The position numbers were made by a program, and so were the translations under genes. A DNA stretch of 64,000 bases from Ralstonia sp. A12 (GTDB lineage: Bacteria; Pseudomonadota; Gammaproteobacteria; Burkholderiales; Burkholderiaceae): contig NZ_JSZO01000008.1 in the NCBI RefSeq assembly GCF_000801955.1, positions 186,001 to 250,000 on the forward strand. The letters run 5' to 3'. The notes beneath the pieces were generated by a model. That model saw nothing but the letters and a program-made list of their open reading frames with translations. It had not been told where the DNA came from and did no database searches. Numbering within the stretch: position 1 is the first letter of the stretch; every line of letters begins with the position of its first letter. Below are positions 16,933-27,013 of this stretch, piece after piece.

Positions 16933-17718
16933 TTATCGGGTGATCTGCAGGCCCACGTAGACCAGAAGTTGCTGCCGGTCTTCGGAGGGCGCTCCGAACT
17001 CGCGGCCGACTGCACCCAGCAGCGTGTAGGTGTCGTTGATCTTCCAGTGCATGCCGAGGTTCAGCAATGTGTGGTGTGCGCCGGGGGCCTGCGTCCTGCG
17101 CACCTCGGCAATGCATTCGCGCCCTTCGCCACAAGCATGTCCGGCCACAATGCCGGCAACCCATTGACTGTCGCCGCCGCCCGAAACGAAGTTGCGGCCA
17201 ACCTCGGTCGAAACCCCAAAGCCACCGACATCGGTTGCCACCTCAAGCGGCAGGAAGAACTCGTGCCCATCGCCCGCAATGCCACGCCGCGTGGATGAAT
17301 CCAGCATGCTCCGACTGTACTGCGGATAGGTCGACACCGAGAAGCCCGCCTGCTCCTGATCAATGAAGCGCCATTTCACGCCAAAGTTGCCGGTTCCCAG
17401 GCCCGACTTCCAGCGTTGACCATCGTCACGGACAAAGGTCCACGGAATGTCGGCCTTGAGCTGGATGTGGTCGCCCCAGCCGTAGTTGATGTCGGCATCG
17501 GGTGCGGCCACCTCCAGGCGGCCGTGCGTACGGGTTGCAATCGCGCCGAGGTTGATCTCCCAATGGCCGTCGCCGGGCGTTTCGGGATCGTCGGTCACCA
17601 TGGGCGGCCCGCCTTGCGCCAGTACAGGCCCGGCGATTGCGGCACTCGCGATGAGTGCCAACCAGCGTGCTGTGCAGCGCAAACGTACCCTCACGCTGCT
17701 CGAAAATGGCTTATGCAT
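16933..17718 (-). CDS. Outer-membrane beta-barrel protein
   Basis: 261 residues with a signal peptide (cleavage near residue 35, VLA-Q). The mature protein starts PPMVTDDPETPGDGHWEINLG and continues as alternating strands with aromatic ends (DINYGWGDHIQLKADIPW, YVGLQITR at the C-terminus). This resembles the outer-membrane transport proteins linked to aromatic-degradation loci (PF13557-like). It is the last gene of the leftward efflux operon, 42 bp after the RND gene. A protein of identical length and similar style ends the other leftward operon (40642-41427). The transposase fragment begins directly behind its stop codon. Confidence 0.75.
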   Translation of the reverse strand: MHKPFSSSVRVRLRCTARWLALIASAAIAGPVLAQGGPPMVTDDPETPGDGHWEINLGAIATRTHGRLEVAAPDADINYGWGDHIQLKADIPWTFVRDDGQRWKSGLGTGNFGVKWRFIDQEQAGFSVSTYPQYSRSMLDSSTRRGIAGDGHEFFLPLEVATDVGGFGVSTEVGRNFVSGGGDSQWVAGIVAGHACGEGRECIAEVRRTQAPGAHHTLLNLGMHWKINDTYTLLGAVGREFGAPSEDRQQLLVYVGLQITR

Positions 17719-17760
17719 AAACGTCTCTTGATGGGTTGGGAAGGAAATGCATGCGTCCGC

Positions 17761-20700
17761 TCAGGATTGGGGGGAGATCGCGGACATGGGCTTCGGTCGC
17801 GCGCGTGACGCGCCAAGCGAATCGAACCCGAGGTACAGCACCGGAGTGATGAACAGCGTGATCAGTTGAGAGAGCAGCAGGCCGCCCACGATCGAGACGC
17901 CGAGCGGCTGGCGCAGCTCAGCGCCGGCACCGATACCCAGCGCGATGGGCAGCACGCCCATCAACGCGCACAACGTGGTCATCATGATCGGCCGGAAGCG
18001 CAGCAGGCAGGCCTTGCGGATGGCGTCTTCCGCACCAAGCCCTTCGTCACGGCGCGCCCCGATCGCGAAGTCGATCATCATGATTGCGTTCTTCTTCACG
18101 ATGCCGATCAACAGCAGAATGCCGATCATGGCGATGAAGCTGACCTCCATGCCGGACCATCGCAGGGCAAGCAGCGCACCGAGCGCCGCTGACGGAATGC
18201 CGAGCAGGATCGTGACCGGATGCACCCAGCTCTCGTACAGCATGCCCAGGATCACGTAGATGACCGCAACGGCAATCACGATCAGCCACAGCTGCGTCGT
18301 CTGTGATTGCTGGAACAGCGCCGCCTGGCCGCCAAAGGCACCGAAGACGGTGGCCGGCATCTTCAGCGTCTGTTGCGCCGATGCGATGGCGGCGGCCGCG
18401 TCCGACAACGATTTTCCGGGGGCCAGCTCGAATGACAGCGTCACCGCAGGCAACTGCGCCTGGTGGTTGACGGCAATCACACCTTTTCCGCGCGTGACGG
18501 TGGCGAACGCGCTCAACGGCACGGTCCTGACGGTCGCGCTGCGCACCTCGATCGCCAGCAGGTCGTTCTCGTCGCGCCGCTTCTCATCGACGACTTCCAG
18601 GATCACCTGATAGCTGTCTTCCGGCGCATAGATGGTCGAGACCTGACGGCTGCCGAACGCGCCATACAGCGTGTTGCGCAGCGTCGCCATGTCGATCCCG
18701 AGCTGTGCCGCCTTTTCCCGATCCACCTGCAGCTGCGCTTCGAGACCGTTCTTCTGGTAGTCGCTGTTCACGCCGACCAGCACGTCGGAATGGCGCAGCG
18801 CATCGACCAGCTTTCCGGCCCAGACATCAAGCTCGCCCGCGCCGACCGATTGCAGCGTGTACTGATACGTGCTCTTGGACGTGCGCCCACCCACACGCAG
18901 GTTCTGCACTGGGCTGAAGTACACACGAATGCTGGGCAGGAACGACGTGGACCGGCGCAGTTGCGCCAGCACATCGTCCAGCGGCGGCCGGTGGCTGCGA
19001 TCCTTCAGGTCGATCACGAGCTGCGTCGTGTCGTGGTCCACCTTGGTCGCCACGGCAGCCACATTGGCATCGTTGAGCACGACGCGCTCGATCTGCCCCA
19101 TCACCGCCAGCCGGCCCGCGAATGACATGTCTTCCGGCGCGTCGACGTTCGCGATCAGCTGCCCAATGTCCTCGCGGGGGAAGAACCCCTTTGGCGCGCC
19201 AATGTAAAGCCAGGCTGTAACCGCGAAGGTGGCTGCGCCGATGATCAGCACGATGGCGCGGTGCCGCAGCGCTACATCAAGCGCGTGCGCATACCCTGCA
19301 GCACAGCGCTCGAACCCGGCCTCGAAGAGACGGCTCCAGCGCCCCGCTTCGCGATGCGCGACCGGCACGCGCATCACCAGCGGCACCAGCAGGGGGATCA
19401 ACGTCAACGCCACCGCCGCCGACACCAGAATGGCCAGTGACACGACGATGGCGAACTCGTGAAACAGCCGGCCGATCGTGCCCGGCATGAAGAAGATCGG
19501 GATGAACACCGCCACCAGCGAGATCGAGATCGACATCACCGTGAAGCCCACTTCCCTCACGCCGGCTGCGGCAGCCTCGCGCGGCGTCATGCCCTCTTCG
19601 ATGTGGCGGATGATCGCTTCGAGCACGACAATCGCGTCGTCCACGACCAGCCCGACCGCAATGGTCAGCCCCAGCAGCGAGATGTTGTCCAGGCTCAGGC
19701 CACACGCCGCCATCAGCCCGAAGGTGCCGAACAGCGACAGCGGCACGCTGAGCGCAGGAACCAGCGTGATCGCGACCCGGCGCAGGAACAGCAGCATCAC
19801 CATCACAACCAGCGCGATCGTCAACAGCATGGTCAGGTTGACATCGTGGATCGCCTCGCGAATCGAGATCGAGCGATCACCGCGTGTCTCGATCGAGACC
19901 GACGCCGGCAGCGCGGCCTGCAGCTTCGGCAGCAGCGTGTGCACGGCATCGACCACCGCCACCGTATTGGCATCGGGTTGACGCTGCACCGACAACAGGA
20001 TCGATGGTTTGCCGTCAAGCGTGCTGACGTTCTGCACGTTCTCGATGCTGTCACGCACGTCGGCCACGTCGCTCAAACGGAGCACGCGGCCCTGGCGGTT
20101 GGCGACCACAATCTGGGCGAAGTCGGCCGCGTGCCGCAGGTTGCCGCTGATCTGCACGGTCAGCATCTGGCGCTGGTTGTCGAGCTGGCCAATGGGCGCG
20201 TTGGAGTTCGCGTTCTTCAGCGCGGCCGCCAGTTCCGCCAGCGTCAGATCCAGCGCCGACAGCCGCGCCGGATCGGCCTGGATGCGCACGGCGTAGCGCT
20301 TCTGGCCGGTCACCTGCACTTGGGCCACGCCTTTGATGGCGGACAACGCCGGCACCACCACGTTGTCGCTGTAGGCATTGAGGTCTGACAGCGACAGCGC
20401 CGGAGAACTCAGGCCGATGAGCAGGATCGGCATGTCGGCCGGGTTCACCTTCTTGTACGAAGGCGGCGCCGGCAGCTCGCTGGGCAGGGAACGCGTGGAC
20501 CGGAACAGCGCCGCCTGCACGTCGGCGGCCGCCGAGTCGATGTCGCGGCTGGCGTCGAACTCCAGCTGAATCTTGGTTTCGCCCTGGATGCTCGATGACG
20601 TGGTCATCACCAGCCCGGGAATCGCCGAAAACTGCTTTTCCAGCGGCGTCGCAATCGAACTGGCCATGTTCTGCGGGCTCGCACCGGGCAGTTTGGCGCT

Positions 20701-20841
20701 GACTTCCAGCGTGGGCGTGTCGTATTGCGGCAGGGCCGAGATGGGCAATTGCATCCAGCAGACCACGCCTGCGACGAGCACGCTGATCCAGAACAGCATC
20801 GTCGCAATGGGGCGTTGCAGGCAGGCCTCGGATAGCTTCAT
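17761..20841 (-). CDS. RND efflux pump inner-membrane subunit (HAE1 type)
   Basis: 1026 residues, the normal length of hydrophobe/amphiphile RND pumps. The N-terminus (CLQRPIATMLFWISVLVAG) and ISALPQYDTPTLEV are typical of the MdtB/MdtC branch. The proton-relay motif VGLVVDDAIVVLEA is present at about residues 395-410, and two large periplasmic loops follow helices 1 and 7. ATGA overlap with the adaptor gene shows translational coupling. With the MFP and TolC genes it forms a complete tripartite exporter. The substrate is unknown; the neighbouring uptake genes suggest a compound handled by this locus. Confidence 0.95.
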   Translation of the reverse strand: MKLSEACLQRPIATMLFWISVLVAGVVCWMQLPISALPQYDTPTLEVSAKLPGASPQNMASSIATPLEKQFSAIPGLVMTTSSSIQGETKIQLEFDASRDIDSAAADVQAALFRSTRSLPSELPAPPSYKKVNPADMPILLIGLSSPALSLSDLNAYSDNVVVPALSAIKGVAQVQVTGQKRYAVRIQADPARLSALDLTLAELAAALKNANSNAPIGQLDNQRQMLTVQISGNLRHAADFAQIVVANRQGRVLRLSDVADVRDSIENVQNVSTLDGKPSILLSVQRQPDANTVAVVDAVHTLLPKLQAALPASVSIETRGDRSISIREAIHDVNLTMLLTIALVVMVMLLFLRRVAITLVPALSVPLSLFGTFGLMAACGLSLDNISLLGLTIAVGLVVDDAIVVLEAIIRHIEEGMTPREAAAAGVREVGFTVMSISISLVAVFIPIFFMPGTIGRLFHEFAIVVSLAILVSAAVALTLIPLLVPLVMRVPVAHREAGRWSRLFEAGFERCAAGYAHALDVALRHRAIVLIIGAATFAVTAWLYIGAPKGFFPREDIGQLIANVDAPEDMSFAGRLAVMGQIERVVLNDANVAAVATKVDHDTTQLVIDLKDRSHRPPLDDVLAQLRRSTSFLPSIRVYFSPVQNLRVGGRTSKSTYQYTLQSVGAGELDVWAGKLVDALRHSDVLVGVNSDYQKNGLEAQLQVDREKAAQLGIDMATLRNTLYGAFGSRQVSTIYAPEDSYQVILEVVDEKRRDENDLLAIEVRSATVRTVPLSAFATVTRGKGVIAVNHQAQLPAVTLSFELAPGKSLSDAAAAIASAQQTLKMPATVFGAFGGQAALFQQSQTTQLWLIVIAVAVIYVILGMLYESWVHPVTILLGIPSAALGALLALRWSGMEVSFIAMIGILLLIGIVKKNAIMMIDFAIGARRDEGLGAEDAIRKACLLRFRPIMMTTLCALMGVLPIALGIGAGAELRQPLGVSIVGGLLLSQLITLFITPVLYLGFDSLGASRARPKPMSAISPQS

Positions 20842-21980
20842 CGCGCGTCCTTGCCCGTGCGTGCCGCGATGCGAACCGCAGCCCCGGGCTTGAGGCCCGC
20901 TTGCCCCTCGGCAACCACGCGCTCCCCGCCATTGAGGCCGTCGACCACCGCCATCTGATCTTGCAGGCGAAGCAACGTCACCTGCCGCACCTGCGCTTTG
21001 TTGTCGGCATCGAGCACGTAGACGAAGCGGCCCTGCGGCCCCTCAAGCAGTGCCTGCGGTGGCAGCACGATGGCGCCGTGACTCACGCCTGCGTCGATGG
21101 CGAGGTCCACATAGGCGCCAGGCCAGAGCGAGCGCGGCGCATTCGGAAACGACGCCTTGAGCGTGATCGTGCCGGTGTCGGTATTGACGGTGTTGTTGAC
21201 GAAGACGAGCGAGCCGGGCTGCCGATTGCCATCGGGCGTCTGCAATTCAATGCGGACGGTGCCAGCTGCGCGCGCATCCAGCAGCCGCGCCAGTTGCGAT
21301 TCCGGCAGCGAGAACTCAACACCGATCGGGTCGATCTGCACCACCGTCACGAGCGGCACCGCGGCGGTCGTCTGCGCGAGGCTGCCGGGGTGGACGGTAA
21401 GCGCGCCGGTCAGGCCCGCCATGGGGGCAGCTATGTGCGTGCGCTCGACCTGCAAACGGGAACTGGCCACTTCTGCCTGGACGGCCTTGTACTGCGCCTT
21501 CAATGATTCGAGCTTGCTGGCGCTGGTGTCGACCGCACTCGTCGAGTAGTAGTGCAACTTCGCCAGTTGCCGGATGCGGGCCAGGTCGCGCTCGGCATCG
21601 TCAACCTGCGCCTCGATCTGCGCCGCACTCGCTTGGGCGCGCTCGAGCTGCGCGGTCACGTCGCTCGCGTCGATCGTGAACAGCAGTTGCCCCGCCTTGA
21701 CGTCATCGCCCTCCCGAAAGTGGATGCCGCGCACCGTGCCGCCCACCTGGGGACGCACGTCAACCTGATTCAGCGGCACCACATGCCCGTGCGCGGACAG
21801 CTTGACGGGCAGATCGCGTGCCTCGGCCCGCACAACGCTGATCAGGGGTACTGGCTTGGCCGGCGATTTCGCAGCTTCGGATGGCCGGCCGAAGAGGGTG
21901 ACCTGCAGCAACGCGATCACCAGCCCCGCGGCTCCAAGCGCGATCGCGCCACGCAGCATGAAAGGCTTGTTCAGCGTCAT
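20838..21980 (-). CDS. RND periplasmic adaptor (MFP) subunit
   Basis: 380 residues from ATG at 21980, 10 bp after the TolC-like gene's stop. A single N-terminal membrane segment (residues 7-28) is followed by the lipoyl half-motifs (HGHVVPLNQVDVRPQVGGTV; HIAAPMAGLTGALTV) around a coiled coil (about 85-155), then beta-barrel and membrane-proximal domains. It links the pump to the outer-membrane channel. Its stop overlaps the RND start. Confidence 0.95.
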   Translation of the reverse strand: MTLNKPFMLRGAIALGAAGLVIALLQVTLFGRPSEAAKSPAKPVPLISVVRAEARDLPVKLSAHGHVVPLNQVDVRPQVGGTVRGIHFREGDDVKAGQLLFTIDASDVTAQLERAQASAAQIEAQVDDAERDLARIRQLAKLHYYSTSAVDTSASKLESLKAQYKAVQAEVASSRLQVERTHIAAPMAGLTGALTVHPGSLAQTTAAVPLVTVVQIDPIGVEFSLPESQLARLLDARAAGTVRIELQTPDGNRQPGSLVFVNNTVNTDTGTITLKASFPNAPRSLWPGAYVDLAIDAGVSHGAIVLPPQALLEGPQGRFVYVLDADNKAQVRQVTLLRLQDQMAVVDGLNGGERVVAEGQAGLKPGAAVRIAARTGKDAR

Positions 21981-21990
21981 GGTTCGTTGC

Positions 21991-23349
21991 TCATTTGGCC
22001 GAGCCGAGTGCCGCATTGACTTGCGCCAGGACTGAGTCATCCAGTGCGCCGGCGGAAGCCGCCAGCTGCAGGCGCGCATACAGGTAGTCGGAACGGGCAG
22101 ACGTGAGGTTGTAGAGCGTCTGGTAGTAGTTCTGCTCGGCGTTGAGCACGTCGATAATGGTGCGCACGCCCACCTCCTGCCCTACCTTGCTCGATCGCAC
22201 CGATGACTCGCCCGACACACGGGCGCGCTCCAGCGCCCGAATGCGCTGGGCGCCATCTCGAAGGCTGGCAAAGAACTGGCGCGTGGCACGTTGCGCCTCG
22301 CGCAGTCCGGCTTCCAGCGCGTAGCGCTGCTGGTCCTGGATCGCCATGGATTGGCGCAACAACGATTGCCGCGTGCCGCCGTCGACGAGCGGGATCGTCA
22401 GGCGCAGCCCGATCGTGCCGGCCGTGACAGCATCACGGCCACCCGACGTCGAAATGCTGCCCGCCTCGTATTGCCGCCCCACGCTGGCAACCGCCGTGAT
22501 GACCGGCGCACCGCGCCAGCTGTACTGGTCGCTGGAAAGCTCCGCGATCTCGACACCCAACTCAAGCTGACGAACGGTAGGATTGCTGCGCCGTGTCTGG
22601 TCGAGCCAGATCGCCAGCGTTGCCGGCGGCAACTCGCTCGCCGAAAACCCCGACAGGATGGGGGCCAGCTGCTGCGAGTTCACCCCGGTCAGCACGGCAA
22701 ACGCATCCGACTTGTTGGTAAGGTCGTTCTGGTTGGCAATCTGTGCGGCTACCACGCCGTCGTGCCGGGCCTGCGCGTCATCGGTATCGCTGGCGCTGCT
22801 CAGGCCCAGCGCATACGACTGCCTGGCCAGCGCCAGTTGCTCGCCGATGGCTTGCGCCTGGGTGTCTGCCAGCGCGACGTTCTCACGCGCGACCAGCACG
22901 TCGAAGTAGCTGCGCGCGACCCGCAGCATCAGATCCTGCTCGATCTGCTGATATTGAATCCGGGCCTGTTCGGCTTCCCGGTGAAGGCGTTCCCGGGCAA
23001 AGTTCGCACTCGCGTCGTACAGCGGCTTGCTCCAGACAACGCTCGTGCCGTAACTCTGGCCGCTTGTGTAAGAGCCTGGGTGTGACGACGTTGCCAACCC
23101 CGGGCGATAGTCCTGACCGGCCTGCCCTGCGTTGGCCGTCAGGTCAACGTGCGAGGCCGTCAACGCATCGCCCTGCGCGATCTTTTCTTCTGCGGCACGC
23201 AGCGCTGCCTGCGATGCCATGAGCGCGGCATCGTTCGCGCGCGCTGCCTGCCAGGACTCGACCAGATCGACCGCGCGCGCCGAGGAACACGCCGCCCCCA
23301 GAGACAGGAGGACGATCTGCGCAAACAGACGGTGAGGACATCGCAGCAT
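21991..23349 (-). CDS. TolC-family outer-membrane channel
   Basis: 452 residues with a signal peptide (cleavage near residue 26, ARA-V). Two structurally repeated halves of long helices are visible: RVARSYFDVLVARENVALAD in the first half and the closing NAEQNYYQTLYNLTSARSDYLYARLQLAA in the second, a standard TolC signature. It is first of the three pump genes; about 100 bp separates it from the beta-propeller gene upstream, so an internal promoter is possible. Confidence 0.95.
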   Translation of the reverse strand: MLRCPHRLFAQIVLLSLGAACSSARAVDLVESWQAARANDAALMASQAALRAAEEKIAQGDALTASHVDLTANAGQAGQDYRPGLATSSHPGSYTSGQSYGTSVVWSKPLYDASANFARERLHREAEQARIQYQQIEQDLMLRVARSYFDVLVARENVALADTQAQAIGEQLALARQSYALGLSSASDTDDAQARHDGVVAAQIANQNDLTNKSDAFAVLTGVNSQQLAPILSGFSASELPPATLAIWLDQTRRSNPTVRQLELGVEIAELSSDQYSWRGAPVITAVASVGRQYEAGSISTSGGRDAVTAGTIGLRLTIPLVDGGTRQSLLRQSMAIQDQQRYALEAGLREAQRATRQFFASLRDGAQRIRALERARVSGESSVRSSKVGQEVGVRTIIDVLNAEQNYYQTLYNLTSARSDYLYARLQLAASAGALDDSVLAQVNAALGSAK

Positions 23350-23448
23350 TGCGGAGGCTCAAGAACGTGCGAGAAAGGCATGCGGCGGGCGCAGTCCTCC
23401 CCGGCGACCACGGAGGCCGCACAGGGATACGCCCGGCACTACCCCGCG

Positions 23449-24489
23449 CTACTTCGCGTTGCCGGGCAGTACGTCGTACCGCAGCAATCCGGCCTTGGTG
23501 TCTGTCGAACCGCCAACGGCCACGTACAACCGGTGGAGCTCGGGCACCAGGAACGCCGTCTTCGCGCCCTTCTCCGACGGCACGCGCGCGATCTCGTCAT
23601 AGTGATCAGCATCGCGCTGCTGGAACACGGCAACGTAGTCGTCACCGGCAGCGTAGATACGGTGGTTCTTCGCGTCGAACATCATGCCGTTGGTACGGCC
23701 CGGCGCATCGAAGCTCGCTACCGACTGCCCGGTCTCCGTGTTGATCACCACGAGCTTGAACGGCTTGCGCGTGATCACGAACAGGCGCTTGTTCTTCTCG
23801 TCGAGATCAATCTGCGAGTTGTCCTTCCCCTCCTTGATCTGCCAGGTTGCCAGCGGCTGTCCGGTTTTCTTGTCGAGCACGGCAATCTCACCCTTGCCGG
23901 CAACATTGACGAAGACGCGCGAGCCGGCCTGCTCGGCCACGATGCCCTCGGTAAAGTCGGTGTCAAACGTGGTTTCGGCCAGCGTCTTGCCCGAGTCGAC
24001 ATCAACCTGCGTCACCAGCGTCTTCGTCATCTTGGTGGGCGCGTTCTTTCCGCCGGTGACAAACCACAGGCGGCGTGACGAGGGGTCGTAGCTCATCACA
24101 TCCGCACCCGGTGTCAGCTTGATCGTGCCGGTCACCGCATAACTTTTGCCGTCCAGCACCTTGCTCAGGCTTGCGCCGCTGTTGCTGACAAACAGCCGAT
24201 TGGTCTTCGGCTCGTAATGGATGGCATGCGGCGTCTCCATGCCTTTGACGGTCTTCAGGTGTGCGCCGCTGCGCAGGTCGAAGACCTCCAATGTTCCGCC
24301 GTCTTCGCCGGCCAGGAACAGCCGGTTGCCTTTGATGTCCGCACCAAAATGATCGAAATCACCGTCATACCCGGGCAGATCGGTACGGCTGAGCAAGCGC
24401 AATGGCTCGCCCGCCATGGCAACGTTGGACAACAACGTCGATGCTGCGAGCGCCATGGCGGTGGCGACCGTGCGAATGTTCGCTTTCAT
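23449..24489 (-). CDS. Periplasmic YncE-like beta-propeller
   Basis: 346 residues from ATG at 24489; signal peptide ends near residue 26 (AMA-G). Repeated blade motifs such as NRLFLAGEDGGTLEVFDL, TNRLFVSNSGASLSKVLDG, SRRLWFVTGGKN and KNHRIYAAGDDYVAVF fit a seven-blade YVTN/YncE propeller. Such proteins bind ligands or partner proteins in the periplasm; no enzymatic residues are evident. It lies between the small periplasmic sensor-like protein and the pump genes, all leftward. A beta-propeller is also found in some metal and cofactor uptake loci. Confidence 0.85.
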   Translation of the reverse strand: MKANIRTVATAMALAASTLLSNVAMAGEPLRLLSRTDLPGYDGDFDHFGADIKGNRLFLAGEDGGTLEVFDLRSGAHLKTVKGMETPHAIHYEPKTNRLFVSNSGASLSKVLDGKSYAVTGTIKLTPGADVMSYDPSSRRLWFVTGGKNAPTKMTKTLVTQVDVDSGKTLAETTFDTDFTEGIVAEQAGSRVFVNVAGKGEIAVLDKKTGQPLATWQIKEGKDNSQIDLDEKNKRLFVITRKPFKLVVINTETGQSVASFDAPGRTNGMMFDAKNHRIYAAGDDYVAVFQQRDADHYDEIARVPSEKGAKTAFLVPELHRLYVAVGGSTDTKAGLLRYDVLPGNAK

Positions 24490-24525
24490 GGGAGTCTTCA
24501 CCCTTCGCAAATGCGGCGCGCCGCT

Positions 24526-25056
24526 TCAGTTGGCCTGCTCGAACAGGGCGTCGTAGCTCGGGATCTTCTTGGCCAGGGCGTCCCGCAGCGCGTTCGACTT
24601 CTTCAGGAACGCCAGTTCCTGGCTGCTGGTGTTCGGGTTGGCCGGCGGGTTCTTAAACGCGTAGACAACCAGGCCGATGTTGTTGCCCTTGGCATCGCGC
24701 ATGGGCATCAGCACGACGAACTTCTTCGGGTTGTCCTTCGTGCGGTTCCAGCGCGGATCGACAATGGTGATGCCCTTCTTACTCACGTCGATGTCATCCG
24801 GATCGTCCGCGTTGCCGATACGCTCAGGGTACGAGCCCGCAAACATCGTGTAGACATCAGTCTGGCCCGGCGGTACGCCGTGCAGCGTGATGCTCAGCAG
24901 TTCTGGGTGCTTGGACATCGTCTCGTCAGACAGCTTCTGGCCGTAGATCTTGTGGGAAGGCGGCGTCCAGTTCTTGTCCGCCCAGGAGGGCGCACTGCTC
25001 AAAGCGGCCATGCCGGTCAGTGCCGTTGCCAGCGCCAGCTTGAAAAACTTGCTCAT
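24526..25056 (-). CDS. Periplasmic protein with one copy of an unrecognised domain
   Basis: 176 residues from ATG at 25056; signal peptide ends near residue 27 (SWA-D). Residues about 35-170 form one domain whose pattern is shared with the two-domain protein at 29808-30728 and with the N-terminus of the receptor at 33570-36476. Shared features are an opening helix ending in HPELL, a strand with LHGVPP, an acidic turn RIGNADDPDDIDV, and a strand-turn-strand with RDAKGNNIGLVVYAF. The layout resembles small extracytoplasmic sensor folds (PAS/Cache-like), but I do not recognise the family. It is first of the leftward operon and divergent from the sensor kinase. Confidence 0.7.
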   Translation of the reverse strand: MSKFFKLALATALTGMAALSSAPSWADKNWTPPSHKIYGQKLSDETMSKHPELLSITLHGVPPGQTDVYTMFAGSYPERIGNADDPDDIDVSKKGITIVDPRWNRTKDNPKKFVVLMPMRDAKGNNIGLVVYAFKNPPANPNTSSQELAFLKKSNALRDALAKKIPSYDALFEQAN

Positions 25057-25142
25057 GGGGTGTCTCCGTTCTTGAGATGTCGTTGGTCGCATCCGATCCG
25101 TGGAAGCGTGAACCGAGTCTAGGGGGGGACTCTGTACGCTTC

Positions 25143-25158
25143 CTGTAGTGATCCTTAA
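25143..25158 (-). promoter_or_regulatory. Degenerate regulator repeat
   Basis: On the minus strand this reads TTAAG-N6-TACAG, an 11-bp-periodic direct repeat that differs by one base per half from the TTCAG-N6-TTCAG form before other units of this locus. It is 87 bp before the leftward start at 25056. Confidence 0.3.
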
Positions 25159-25263
25159 AATTCATTCAGCCAAGCTCGCGCCGGATCGAATAGCATCAAC
25201 GTGAACGCGCACGCGACCAAACGCGAACCCTCTTCGCCGCGCTATGAGACTGGAGCACCTCGC

Positions 25264-26628
25264 ATGAAGTCGATCGGCAGCCGCATCACCCTTTGGTATG
25301 CCATTACCGTTACGGCAACGCTGGCTTGCCTCTTCATCGCGGGCCATTTCCTGCTCGACCGCTATCTCGTCAAGCAGCTCGACGAGCTCAACGAGGCCCA
25401 GTTCAAGCATCTCAAGGCCACCCTCGGCAGGGACTACGCCAAGCTGACGCCGCCAGAGATCGACGATCGCATCCGCCAGGCCACCGAATCGGCGTCGTCG
25501 CTGTTCTATATCGACATGCACGCTTCGATGGCGAACCGCTTCTTCAAGTCGAGCAACCTGCACGGGCAATCGATTCCCGACATTGCTGGGGAGCGTGCGT
25601 ATTCGATCGGCATGGACACAATCGGCGAGGTGCGGGTGAGCGAGTTTCAACTCGCGCCGTTCGACGTCATCGTCGCAACGCCGCTAGCGCCGGTGAGGGA
25701 CCTGATGGCCGGGTATCGACTGGTCTTCCTCGGGCTGCTTGGCACGGCGCTGGTAATCAGCGTGGCGGTGGGCTACGGTCTGAGCCGGTTGATCCTCCAC
25801 CCCGTGCGCGTGATCCAGGCCACCGCCAACCGCATCCGCTCCGACGATCTCAGTCAACGCATTCCGGTTGGCGATGTGAAGGACGAGATCGCGCAGTTGT
25901 CTGCGTTCCTGAATCAGATGTTCGACCGGCTTGAGATGTCGTTTGCCGAGATCCGGCGCTTCGCGGCGGAGGCTTCGCATGAACTCAAGACGCCTATGTC
26001 GCTGGTGGCGCTCCACGCCGAGCGGCTGCTGGTCAGTGATGGTTTGACGCAGCAGCAGATGGATTCGGTGGCCGTCATCCTGGAAGAACTCGGCCGCGTG
26101 AACCGGATCATCGACGAGCTGCTGTTCCTTTCACGCGCAGACGCCGGCGCCGTACTCATAGAGCTGCGTGAACAGTCTCCAGTCGCGCTTCTGAGTGCAT
26201 TCGCGCAGGACGCCTCGGCCTTGGCCGAACACGTCGGCAAAGTCTTTGCCTGGTCACACCGGGGCGAGGGGGAAGTCAACATCGACGGGCCACGCATCCG
26301 ACAGGTCCTGCTCAATCTGCTGACCAATGCCTTGAGAGTGTGCCCTCAGGGCGGTGTGGTGTACCTCGACTCGACGTTGGCGGCCGGCACCTGGCGCATC
26401 AGCATGGTGGACGAAGGCCCCGGCCTGACGCCCGACGAATGCGAACGCATTTTTGAACGGTTCGTGCGCCTGCCCTCGCCCGGACAGGATCAGCGCGGCA
26501 GCGGCTTGGGCCTGGCCATCTGCCGCAGCATTGTCGCAATGCACAAGGGAAAGATCTGGGCTACCAGCCGCGACGTCGGCCGCGGGCTGCGTGTCGTGAT
26601 TGAGATTCCCGCCGCGCTCGCTGCGTGA
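25264..26628 (+). CDS. Sensor histidine kinase
   Basis: 454 residues from ATG at 25264; GTG at 25201 would add 21 residues but MKSIGSRITLWYAIT is the usual start for this class. Two membrane helices (about residues 10-32 and 160-185) bracket a periplasmic domain of about 125 residues. HAMP follows, then the H-box ASHELKTPMSLVALH, N-box LLNLLTNAL, and G boxes DEGPGLTP and GSGLGLAI. It resembles heavy-metal sensor kinases (CusS/IrlS group). No response regulator is adjacent; the nearest is at 38888-39550. Confidence 0.93.
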   Translation: MKSIGSRITLWYAITVTATLACLFIAGHFLLDRYLVKQLDELNEAQFKHLKATLGRDYAKLTPPEIDDRIRQATESASSLFYIDMHASMANRFFKSSNLHGQSIPDIAGERAYSIGMDTIGEVRVSEFQLAPFDVIVATPLAPVRDLMAGYRLVFLGLLGTALVISVAVGYGLSRLILHPVRVIQATANRIRSDDLSQRIPVGDVKDEIAQLSAFLNQMFDRLEMSFAEIRRFAAEASHELKTPMSLVALHAERLLVSDGLTQQQMDSVAVILEELGRVNRIIDELLFLSRADAGAVLIELREQSPVALLSAFAQDASALAEHVGKVFAWSHRGEGEVNIDGPRIRQVLLNLLTNALRVCPQGGVVYLDSTLAAGTWRISMVDEGPGLTPDECERIFERFVRLPSPGQDQRGSGLGLAICRSIVAMHKGKIWATSRDVGRGLRVVIEIPAALAA

Positions 26629-27013
26629 TGCGGCCCGCAGGGCATCTGCGGGAATTTGGTCGACTCGAGATCCTCGACTCGACGCAAAGCTTTGCTACGG
26701 GCATCTACCGACCTCACGGGAGAGGCGCCCTGTCTCCGGCATCCCACTGCACTGGTCCATCACGGCTGCTTCTGTGCAGCACCCCGCCCGAGGCCATCTG
26801 ACGCGCTTCTTGCGGCCGGGCCGTCCCCGCGGTTACGCCGGCGGCAAATGGTTGGCACAGCAGGTCTAGGGAAAACCCACCCCAAAATCCAGTGTGACCT
26901 GAACGCGCTTTCAGAATCAGTTCACGTTCGAGACAGGCTGGCTGTCTAGTGTGTGGACACGGTTGGAACGAACCAACTACCACGTGATCCCTCGCTACCA
27001 AGGACGCATAACG
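26629..27013. other. 385-bp gap with promoter region of the ABC operon
   Basis: No gene is seen. The right half holds the TTCAG repeats (26899-26925) and, just behind, a hairpin AGACAG-GCTGG-CTGTCT (26931-26947). A possible -10 box TAGTGT follows at 26947. Confidence 0.6.
26899..26925 (+). promoter_or_regulatory. Regulator direct repeat before ABC operon
   Basis: CTGAA (26899-26903) faces TTCAG (26910-26914), and TTCAG repeats as TTCAC (26921-26925) with an 11-bp period. The same arrangement stands before the genes at 36632 and 45445, in the same orientation to the gene. OmpR/PhoB-type regulators bind such 11-bp repeats. Confidence 0.6.
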